NCBI GenBank assembly: GCA_019649035.1
Contig: BMAT01000051.1
Location: forward strand, 327,795 to 348,466
Direction of reading: 5' to 3'
Source: Elysia marginata
Lineage: Eukaryota; Mollusca; Gastropoda; Plakobranchidae
DNA length: 20,672 nt
Shown here: positions 8,457-18,260 of the stretch, piece after piece
How the letters are laid out: each line of letters starts with the position of its first letter
Position numbering within the stretch: position 1 is the stretch's first letter
Program-made: the position numbers and the translations under genes
Notes under the pieces: generated by a model
What the model was told of the DNA's origin: nothing
What the model saw: the letters and a program-made list of their open reading frames with translations, nothing else
Databases searched by the model: none

Positions 8457-10876
8457 GAATTTTACAAAATACATAAAAGCATTAGATCACATACTTTTTT
8501 TCAAAATTCGAAATTTAGAAATTCATTAATCCTTTATTTCCTCATCGTAAGTCAATCATATAGGCCCCCATAAACTAGAGAAGCAGACATAATGAAGTGT
8601 GGATTAAACTATGAATGACACACAACCTAAAAAATGAAATCATTACGTTAATGGCAACCAAGTCGAAGCTGGTGTGCTTGTATCTACAGAAAAAAATCAG
8701 CTGGATTCATCTTTGGCGCACGGTTATTGACAAAGACGATGACTTCTTGGAAATTTTTTATGGCTTCACATAACAGAAAGCTTTAGTTCCATATATACAA
8801 TTTTTTATCAATACAATGATTAGTTTGGAAACAGTCGTTGGAGAGGTGGGTGTTTTAAATTCTTGTTTTAACTGCTCTTACTAGAAGTTAGCGTGAGAGA
8901 CTTATTCCTGATTCGATCTGGCTCCCTAACAAACACATCCTTTAAAGATTGCCTTCTTATCTGAAGATTAAAGAGAGAAAAAACCGAGCTATAACTTCAA
9001 AGCAAAAAAATTAATAGCACGAAAATAGTGAAAGCCCTGAGTTTTAGGTTTATAAGGCGAAATCTTTAAACAAAATACTGCGAGTAAAAACATATGAAAA
9101 GAGTAAAGGCATAACGAGAGAGCAAGTTTGAATTTGTGATGAAGGTTGATATAATGCAAAGAACTTTGAAACAAAATAAATGATTACATAGATGTTAGCG
9201 GAAAAGAGATCGATAGGTCGGTAGAAAAACAGACAAAAGGAAAATAATAGGAAAGAAATAAAAAGTATATAGTTAGACAGGTACATAGGTAATAAAACAG
9301 ATACGCGGATAGATAAAAAGATCCACGATAGAAAAGTTAATAGAATGACAGATTGATAAAATAAATAATATCGGAGTGGAGGTCTAGTGAGCTAGTTTTT
9401 AAGCAGTTTATGTGAACCTATACGTCGCGCGGTATTTTGTTCTAGCTCAAGACATTGCTGAGTAAAAATGAGACGAGTTATAATAACTCTTTATCTAAAA
9501 AAAATAAACGTCAGTAATTTTGTTGCATGTATATCTTTCATTATGAATTTGTTAATAAACGGGATTAGTTGTGGCGTGCAATATTTTGAAATTTGCGAAA
9601 TAAATTCATAAAATTGGTTCTTATCATGTAAGAAATCCTGTTAAAGGAGGGCTCGCAAGACAGGGGTAAAATCTATAGATCAATTCAAGATAAAATGTTG
9701 CCAATGATTAGTAACCGATTAGAAAGAAAGCGAACAGCTTAACCAATAACATCAGGTAGGTTGTCGCGAAACTGTTATTACATTTAACGAGGCATTTAAT
9801 ATGATTTTCACAAGTTTATCAAATTCTATACATTAAACAAATTGAAGTGAAGTGATGAGCAAATACGATATCTTAAGAAGTAAACGTCGAAAGGGTCAGG
9901 TTTTGTGGTCCCTTAATCTATATAGCATTTCTGTAACTGTTTTATAACAATATAAAATTAAGAAAAACTTTCAATAAGAGTTTCAACTTAAACGAGGTTT
10001 TATTTTATTCTCTACAGAAAGCTTCGAAGAAGTATTTCAATGTCCTTTTGGTTTTCATCTGAAGATTTGTTGAATATAGAAGTATTGCTCATCATAAAGA
10101 AAGTAAATTTAGAGTTTTACACGAGCTATATGTGCTAATCACAATTGTTTTGAGTGGATTTAACTTACTTGTCAATGCTTAACTCTTTTATCAAACAAAA
10201 ACACAAGAAACTTGTGTTCTCCTATAAAAATGAATATTATTTTAGCCTTTAATGAAGTTAAAGTGTTAAAATATTTCTTTAATTACATTTTTCTATTACT
10301 GTACAAAAATTTTCAATTAATTTGACATTTCATGCTATTAGAATAAGAATAGCAATTTTACTTACCAAACACCATACGTAATTTATCCAAGAGATGAAAC
10401 ACAAAGGAAAAAGGGATAACCTATAAACTTGCAAGATATTATTAGTCCTTGTTCCTTAATAACACAAAACGCAAACTCTTACATTAAAAATTGTGAATCC
10501 GCAACATATCTAAAAACTTTTTATCAATTAAAAAACATTATCTAGCAGACGAATCGAATACAACAAAAAACGTTTACGAGTAATAAAGTGTATTGGTCAA
10601 ATTAAAGGGCAAATCTCGTGCGACAAGCTCGCTAAATGATTCACTTGTAGAACGGACTGTGGGCGGACGCAAAATGAGAACACATATCTCCGTCTTCGCC
10701 GCTCTCTCTTCTGCCCTGCCCAATCAACTCCAAGAAGAGAGCAGCGAGAATTAGAATCGGTTGTTCTTTTTAAGGCTCTTGTTTTTTTCTTTATATACCT
10801 TTTGACTGACAGATCGTTTGTATTCTGGATTGTTATTTTCACCTTCTCCTGATTTATGTTAACCTGTTTAAATCTC
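8457..10876. other. AT-rich region; weak exon-like segments only
   Basis: A purine-rich, degenerate GATA-like tract occupies roughly 9190-9360. It produces the short - strand frames seen there, and these are not coding. Exon-like segments with splice-site patterns occur at 10018-10138 (+) and 10169-10221 (-); they are discussed in findings and not called as genes. I see nothing else. Confidence 0.4.
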
Positions 10877-10940
10877 AATTTTTTTCTCGCTCACACCTGT
10901 TTCGCTCTGTCTCCTTTCTCTTCTTTTCTTTCTCTCTCTA
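10877..10940. repeat. Pyrimidine-rich low-complexity tract
   Basis: A run of TTTCTC, TCTCC and TTCTTTTC units, almost free of purines apart from a CACACCTG interruption. It is simple sequence. No 3' splice site that I can defend follows it. Confidence 0.7.
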
Positions 10941-13900
10941 ACACAAACATGCAGGCACACTATGTTTCTTCTTTTCACTCTTCTATTTTGTTTATTTTCA
11001 CAATAGTCGTACATCCCATCTGTACTTAATGTCGCGTTCTCTATAACTAAAAGTACCGTTTAATAGATACACAAATAAAATTTTGCAACCCTTTGTTTTC
11101 TCTTCCAAAATGAAGCTTTCACATGTTTAGCAGTTTCCCTTCAAAACCAAAGGTTTGTGTCCGAAGTTATTTATGTAAATAGCATCTCACTCTTTTTGTT
11201 TTAGTACAAAGACACCGATGCCGACAAGAGAACTAAAAAGTAGAAATTATTGACCCCTAGCACGCAACAACTAGAATGGTTCAAGTGTTTTTGTGGAAAC
11301 ATGTTAACTTTTAGGAAAAAAATTAAATTTGACCAATCTGCTTTCGAAAAAGCTAAATGGAAAAATGGGTTGTGACCTTTATAGGAGATGAAAGAGTGAA
11401 GAAAATATAAAACAACCTTCGTCTGAAAAACCCAAAATGCTTCTTTGATATAACTGCACAAAATGGCGTTATACAGAAGAACAGGGCGCAATTATCACGC
11501 ATTCAAACGTCAACTAATATTTGTTAGTATGTACCTAAATCACAGCATTTATAATACTAGCCAATTTGCTCCTTATAAAAACGGTGAAAAATGAGCTATG
11601 ATGAGACCAATGGATAGCTAGGACTATACTCAAAACTCACAATTAGAGACCAAAAGATAATAGTAAATCGTAATGAGGTAGAAAAGCCAAAACTCAAAAA
11701 GCTGTGAGCTTTAAAAAGCTTCCCCAGGTTGCATGTAAAGTTAAAATTAAAGAATTAGCCTCATTGCAAAATGTCTATCAAATGGATAGATTTGTAAATG
11801 TTATACCTTTAAAGTTGTTGATCTTTGTTGGTTCTGCAAATAGTGAATTGAACTGTAGCATCTCTCGCTTTACATATTTACTAATAAGTTGCTAAGTAAA
11901 AACATTAATACAGAATTACCTCTTTTTCTCATTGGAGGATTGGTAAAGTTATGATCTTGGGCAAGATTTTCTTTTTTTATGTAAATGTAGATCCTATTTT
12001 TTGTGCCAAAAAATCTAGGCCTAAACCGGGTATGATTTTTTTGGAAAACTTTAAAATTAGTTCACAACAAACTTCACGTAAAATGAAGCTGGAGAAAAAA
12101 CATTTTGTAAAATTAGTATTGGAAATACCCACGTTAAGAGGGGAAAGTTTAGTGAGAGTAAGAAGGAAAGGTGGAGCGAGACTAAGAGAAAAAAATGAGA
12201 TTAAGAGAGAAATGTGGCAGAGCAAGAGAAGATCAAGAAAGAAGAAGCTGAGGTTGTGACAGAATTTAAAAAAAAATAGTATTCACTGGAATACACAAAA
12301 GAGTGAAAAGTCGCGAAAAGGATACAGGTGAAAAAATTGAGGCTCTTTTTAACTGAGAGGCTAGATTATTTCCCTTACTCTTAGGAATGTTTGAAATGCT
12401 GTCTCTCTCTACAACATTTTTATTTTCATACTAAACATAATGTCATGCAAAAAGCCGTAACGTTGTAAGAGACCGGAAATGAGATCAGCTCACACGGGTC
12501 GCTTCATTTGCCAGAGGCGGTGAAGACTTTTTGTACGGACCATATCTCTTTATAATCGAATACTGTGTAATTCAGCTTTAATAATCGATATCAAAAGTAG
12601 AAAGCAAGAGCAAATATGGTTTTACGTGGTCGCGACAAAGTAAGTCCTAACCTTAAAATGTGGAAAAAACTGTTTATCGAGCAGACTTATGTTTTGATTG
12701 TTCGTGTCACTTTATTCGTAACGAATAGACTGACGTGGAATCCACTTTAGTACTCTGATGTTTACATGGCCTGGAGTAAGTTAAAAGAACAACATGTAAC
12801 AGCACATAAAACTTGGAGAGAAGCGTTTTGTCATGATAGACAATATGAAACATTCACGACTGAACAAGGAACATAGTTCAGCACTCCCTTGTGTTCCTAT
12901 TCAAAAAAAGAAACTTGAAAATGTCTAGCCCAGTTTTTACTCCAGTGATTTCCCGAACGAACAAAGGCTACGTGATTGCTACTTCAGTTATAATTAATGT
13001 TTATGACGATGCGTGTGTGATGTATTCTATTCCTTTTTCCTTCATATCTTTCTATCTTATTTGTTCATGCGAGTGCTAATATTTCTTTCTATCTGTATTT
13101 TAGCTTCACTTTGTCTGCCAGTTAGTATCTTTCTCTATCTTTGTCCTTGCTTGTCTCTATCTATCTCTCACATTCACTGATTTTTTTAACGTAAACGTCT
13201 TAAAATTGTTCCTGGAACATCCATTATCTTTTTAGCTTCCCTGAAATCATTTTATTGATGCATTATCTTTGTTTTTGTTAATTTTATCAATTTAATAAAG
13301 GCTCTTTTCCATCTTCCTATTAAGCTCTTTATTTATCTAGATATATCTTTTTATTGTATCCATCTTTTCACAAATATATCTCTTCATAATACAACATAAC
13401 ATCGATATTTTAAATGAGCATATGCATATTCGACATCAGTCTTTAAAGTGTTTATCGAAAGGTTTTCTGTCCCTTTTCCACCCACCTGTTTAGTTAAACA
13501 TGTGATGCTCTGAATATATAATTGAAATGTCACTCATGTCGTTTTTTGTCCTTAATTGTTACTAATATTGTAAACTTTATCTAAATTTGTTAGAACTATC
13601 TTTAGTTTTATTTCTTCTGCTACTCCATATATTTCTATTTTAATTATTGATATCAAATTAACTTGTGTTAAGTACATCGAAACATCTGCCTTAGCTCAAA
13701 AAGTAATCAGTTACTTTGTTGTAAACAGCTAAAAATTCATATAATCTTTTAAAGAAGGATACTTCTACTTTTTAACCATTGTCGTGACAAGGACGCCGAC
13801 GAGATCCGATATAATCCCTGTAGATGCTCGAGGCTAAAGTTGACCTTTACCAAACTTGAAAACATTAACTTTAAATGAGTGAAGAAAAAAATCAGATATT

Positions 13901-14565
13901 TAATTTCACGTTATATAGTACGTATATCGTCATATGTTGTCTCGCCTTCGCGGAATACACGCTCCAGCAGTACCAGTTTCAGATGCACATACAAACATTT
14001 TAAAACATATTATCGCAAAAAAATCATACTAAATGAAGAATGTTTCTTCAAGAAATCTGTAAATTTTTGGATCATACGAAAAAAATCATAGCACCTAAGA
14101 TTTAATTTCTTAAAACCTAAAAAGAGAGGTTACACAGAAAGGAATGTCAGAAATGTCACAAATTTGTACTGCACTTGCTGTAGTTTCCAAAAACTTTAAA
14201 AAGTTATCATCTTCAAAAAGGATTTGGAAAAAAGGTTAATCTAAAATATGTTGGAGTTTAAACTTTGCCTCAGTATTTAAACTAATGGATGCGAACTCCA
14301 AGTCTGACACAGTGGAAAATAAAGAGGAAGATTAAGTTTGTTTACAACAAGTATGTTTGCCAATAGGTTCAGAGAACTCTAGACATTTTAATATCAGTGG
14401 GTTTTTTCCTGTTTTTGTCCGTACATTCTTGTCTACTTCAATCTACAAATAATTTTTCGAAGTTCTTACTCTTCTTTTTTGTATAATTATCAATACAGGG
14501 ACAGATAAAATTAGAAAGAAAATGACGTAATAAAAAGCTGTAAGGGTTAAGGGCCGTAAATCATT
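10941..14565. other. AT-rich region without assignable genes
   Basis: The open frame at 11951-12259 is 102 codons long, but its second half is lysine/arginine-rich purine-tract sequence, and it has no recognised domain. Around 12455-12560 base composition rises in G+C and an ETS-like CCGGAAAT (12473-12480) is present. That lies 136 bp before a well-placed ATG followed by a splice-donor pattern (see findings). A pyrimidine-rich CTAT/TCTC tract lies at about 13030-13170. Nothing else is supported. Confidence 0.4.
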
Positions 14566-14603
14566 TATTCTTAAAAATAAGTTGGAGTTTATTTTTAAGA
14601 ATA
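14566..14603. repeat. Perfect AT-rich inverted repeat (hairpin)
   Basis: A 15-bp arm (14566-14580, TATTCTTAAAAATAA) is followed by the 8-base spacer GTTGGAGT and its exact reverse complement (14589-14603). No T-run terminator or gene is attached. It may be an AT-rich cruciform or the remnant of a small inverted-repeat element. Confidence 0.9.
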
Positions 14604-15639
14604 TTTAAAATAAACCTATCAAACAATATATGCCGATGGAACATAAAGGTCTATTGATCTTTTGTTTTATTGATACAGAAATTTGTATCGCAGGAAATAG
14701 CAGAGGCGACACTGCAATAATTTTGATAGGTCATTTCCACTTTCATTAAACCCTGCAGAGGCTAGTGGCACTGTGTGAGCCACAATTGAAACTTTAATCA
14801 AATGCATTAACAGTGCATGATATCTTAGACTTCTCAATGCAACACGCCACGGGACAAGTTAATTCTTTTTTTTTAATTGTAGGCCTTTGTTGAGAAACCC
14901 AGATGCTGAGGGAGACTAATCAACAACCACTTATGAATATGTACCTCTCTACCAGCTACGACTGCTTACATAGTGTTTTTTGCTCTCAACTCCATAGTTT
15001 ATTTTGGTTCAACGCGACATAACGATTGATTATCTTTAAACCTCAATGTACGGTACAATAATTTCTGTCTCACTAATTCGTAACACATGTCTACATGCCA
15101 ACATTCGTGATGCTTCCCACAATCCCAATAACTAATATTCGCAATGAGAAGTTTGATTTAAGCTAACAACGTAATCAGCATTTTATAATACCTTGCTTGC
15201 ACATTGTTGCGCAGAGCTCTAAGTTAGACCAGTAGTACTTCATCAGTGTCATCTACTTTCGTCAGTAATGGTAATACTTAAATACCACTCTCCTTGTAGA
15301 AAAGCGCGGAGTTTTCAATGTTAGTGGAGGAATATTGTCCTTTGGTAGCAACGACAATTATGATATTAAATTATCGAAGTTTATTATTCCACATGTAAAA
15401 AACATTTTAAAGCAAGCATGTTAAATATTGTTTTCTGAAGGTAATTCTGCTGTATCTAAATTTAGCGTTATTTGGGCTGTCTTTCTTGGCAGCTATTGCT
15501 GGCACTTGCCGGCCAACCCAGGCACTATCAAATATGCATAAGGGCCTGTATCTAGATCTGACTTGTGATTGCAAAACATTTTAACTGGTCCTTTTTTATC
15601 GTGCGCTCTATAAAATACATATAGCTTACAAAGTAAGAG
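14604..15639. other. AT-rich region without recognisable features
   Basis: I find no coding block, RNA gene or repeat copy that I can support. The sequence around 15485-15545 is somewhat GC-richer (CTTGCCGGCC and GGCACT words) but matches nothing I recognise. Confidence 0.35.
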
Positions 15640-15735
15640 TTCATAAAAAGAGATGGAAAAACAGAGACACTAATAAAAAGAGATATGAAGAAAGAAAAGA
15701 AGAATCAAAGACAGAGAGATAGAAAGAGAAAGAGA
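15640..15735. repeat. Polypurine tract (AAAGAGA-rich)
   Basis: Nearly uninterrupted A/G sequence, with AAAAAGAGAT repeated at two places and AGAGAGAT/AAAGAGAAAG units. It directly abuts the GATT array and SINE tail that follow, and the same composition resumes at 15875. The insertion may therefore have landed in a purine-rich microsatellite. Confidence 0.75.
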
Positions 15736-15873
15736 GATTGATTGATTGATTGAAGGGTATTTTTACAAGCCCAATTTCACTTCAAAGGTGCTCTCAGGGC
15801 TTGAGTACCAATGAAAATTTACGGGCTGCCACCCAGAGACTAGCGGGGATACCATGACTTAGACTCAGCCGGT
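15736..15873 (-). mobile_element. SINE-like repeat with TCAA tail
   Basis: On the - strand the repeat ends in (TCAA)n (plus-strand GATT units, 15736-15753). That is preceded by a tail block equivalent to the one at 8380-8456: CAAGCCCTGAGAGCACC, then TTGAAGTGAAATTGGGCTTG, then TAAAAATA. Upstream on the - strand (plus 15800-15873) is a moderately GC-rich body containing a GTCATGGTATCCCCGCTAG-like stretch. No tRNA-like head is visible before the purine repeat at 15875, so the 5' end is probably truncated or masked by the microsatellite. A short tandem tail after a conserved 3' block is typical of SINEs that borrow a LINE 3' end. Confidence 0.65.
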
Positions 15874-15874
15874 C

Positions 15875-15916
15875 AGAGAGAGAGAGACAGAGACAGAGAG
15901 AGACAGAGACAGAGAT
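15875..15916. repeat. AGAGAC microsatellite
   Basis: Imperfect tandem AGAG and AGAGAC units, immediately right of the SINE-like repeat. The AG-rich composition continues the purine tract found on the other side of that repeat. Confidence 0.9.
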
Positions 15917-16019
15917 GTCGGCAGGTGTTTTGGCGATCTTAAGTAATTAAAAAAAACTGTGGTTTATCAGTCTCACACAGTTGACAGTTATTTTCACCAA
16001 CGTTTGTCTATGTTGAACG

Positions 16020-16310
16020 TTGTGGTCAAGTAGCACGCACCGGGCTTTTTAACCGAGAGCTCTGGGATTCAAGTTCTGGTTCTGCAGATCAGGGTACAAA
16101 TCATTTGGAAATTCGATATGAACGCACCCTCTGGCCTCACTCAGGTATACAAGGAGTATGAGGCTATGAGCTGTGAGAAATGTAATCAGTATGATGGCAG
16201 TGTGGTGCGCTATTCAACCGCTGCACTTGCGTGTAATCAGAATGCTTTTTGGTTGCAATGGCATGTCCGTGAAGTCACGTGCAGTGCCTATAGCGATCTA
16301 GTAGAATGAG
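16020..16310 (+). mobile_element. Degenerate tRNA-like SINE head with unknown body
   Basis: Positions about 16022-16092 align with the SINE head at 3265-3337: TGGTCAAGTAG corresponds to TGTCTAGTGG, CCGGGCTTT to CCGGCTCTC, CGAGAGCTC is shared, GGATTCAAGTTC stands at the B-box position, and TGGTTCTGCAG is shared exactly. It is therefore a diverged member of the same or a sister family. The body to about 16310 is less AT-rich and looks unlike the body of the 3.3-kb copy. It ends without the GCGCT/AGAGC tail domain, so it may be a different SINE that shares only the head, or the tail has been lost. The 63-codon frame starting at 16118 lies within this body and is not a gene. Confidence 0.6.
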
Positions 16311-18089
16311 AGCTATATTTCAAAAAGTCTCTTTATATCAAGTAACACAGTAAAATTAATCCGATTTGACAATTTTCAGACACTGTGACCCAACTTCTAG
16401 GGCATTTCTTAGTGTTTTTAATAATAACTCTTTAGCTTTTTCATGTAGAAATTATCTCTGTAGAGCTTCGCTTTATTCAAAAGTTAATTTTTTGTTTTTC
16501 ACTTTAGTCTCATAAGGTTTTGTTTACTTTTCGATCTTTTGAAAAGGGACGATCATCTCTCTACTGCATTGCTTCTTTTCCAGTTTTAAACTTTTGGTTT
16601 AGGGAGCAAATAGAAACTGAGTTTCACTCAATGGTTACCTGAGAAGATTGCCTTGTTTCAAATCATTTGCTAAGAAACTTATAGTAAGGCTTTGTGTGCT
16701 CCACACTGCCTTACGGGTTTCACTCCGTTCTTGAGGAAATGGTCACTACTCACAAGACACTGAGTGTATGTAGGCAGTGCTCTTTTTCTTCATGTCTCGT
16801 AGTTAAGCATGTAGTCTGGTTTCAATCCCTTAATATCAATAGAAGCGAAAATCTGCCGTAGCTTTTGATTAAAAAAAAGTGAAAATATTGTAAAAATAAA
16901 AGACAAAACAAAAAGACGCGGGAGTTGAAATATGGCTCTTTCTAAATAGATATTCAAATAGCTAAATGTAGACATCCTCAAATTTCAACAAAAAAGACAA
17001 AAAACCTTACAAGGTTAAGGCTCCAGCTTGAAAGAGTGCTGTACTCGTAGTAAGGTATCTTAATTTAATATGCAATAATTATGTAGATAGTTAGAGAGAC
17101 ATTGAACTGAGACATAAACAGAGATGAAACGAAAGTTTAGCTCCTAGACACATGCATGTAGCTGAAGCTAAAGTAATATTGCAGTCTTGAACAAGATTCT
17201 GTTGGGTTTTTTTTTCAGAAGAAATATTCCCTTAGCAAGTAATAATGCAAAAAATATAGACTAAAGTAATCGATTCAGCGAAAGCTTTCCCATGTCCTGT
17301 GCGATGTATTATTCTGATATCAAGAATGATGCAGCATAATTGCCCCAATGTGTTTTTTGAAGTTTTCAGCTTACATAAAAAATTTCATTAGAAACAGGAA
17401 ACAGTTGTTCACTCTAGCTCAGCAATTATCGGAAGTTTTCTGTTGGTAACCAAGGGCAATATTTACATAATTCCAATACTCGACAGCCAGCCCCATCCCA
17501 CCCCACCCCACTTTTTAATCTTGCAGAGTGGTTGCGTACAGTGCTACCCGCCCGTAAAATTCCCATCGTTTTAGGATTAGTTACAGTATGTTTTAATATT
17601 GTTATCTGCTTTGCCTAAAGCATTGTAATCCTTTACGTATCGCTTTTCTACCGAACCTTTCCTTGACGTAAACGAGTGCGTGAGTATTCCTTTGATAAAG
17701 ATGATGTTATGCTTGGCTCGTTGAATCTGGGGAATTCTTAGTAACTGTGACACGTTAGACATAATGCCATACTCCCACAACCTTCAAGAACAACAAAAGT
17801 AGGAAAAAAACGAGATACAAAACGAAATGAAAATGTTATAAATTATGTTTATGCCTTATCACCTTGCCAAGAAAAATATTCGTTATACTGATATTAGCAT
17901 TACATCTAGATTTCTTTTAAAGTGTACATCTATAAAAGTTTTCAGAAACGCCAACAATGTTCCCCCCCCCCCCGAAAAAAAAACGATTTTATTTTCATGA
18001 TCTTATCTAAATAGTTCAAACGAATGTTTTTACCCATGTTGGTTAGTATAACGTTTATTTCCTTATTACCTCATTTTTTACTTATGACG
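16311..18089. other. AT-rich region without assignable features
   Basis: Only short chance frames are present. A pyrimidine-poor CCCCATCCCACCCCACCCCA tract lies near 17490-17510, and a run of twelve C bases followed by G and nine A bases is at 17962-17983. No gene or RNA is supported. Confidence 0.4.
17962..17983. repeat. C-run followed by A-run
   Basis: Twelve C bases, one G and nine A bases. It is simple sequence, prone to length variation and sequencing error. Confidence 0.9.
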
Positions 18090-18260
18090 AATTATGACGC
18101 AGCTGGCAGTGTTGCTAATTGGTAATTTTTACGTCTCCGTCGACTGTCCGTGAGTTTACACGCAGACTTGGTAAGCCATTGATTTCGAAACGTCTCGAGG
18201 GTTCATCAGAGTTCTGTGATCAGTCGCGATAATTCCCTCAGGGGCAGAGGCTCTAACTCT

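Noticed and set aside
8989..9286. Overlapping - strand frames with hydrophobic translations
   Set aside because: They are translated from a purine-rich degenerate GATA-like tract, which reads as F/L/Y/S-rich on the other strand. The apparent membrane segments are composition artefacts.
10366..10425. Similarity of FPLCFISWINYVWC to the last membrane segment of Cys-loop receptors
   Set aside because: Residue spacing differs from the family pattern, and a splice donor directly after the segment would be unusual for a C-terminal helix. It is too short to support a family call.
11951..12259. 102-codon open frame rich in lysine and arginine
   Set aside because: The basic half comes from an AG-rich tract. 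No domain or conserved motif is seen, and the overlapping opposite-strand frame is equally long.
16118..16309. 63-codon open frame
   Set aside because: It lies inside the body of the second SINE-like element and shows no protein similarity that I recognise.
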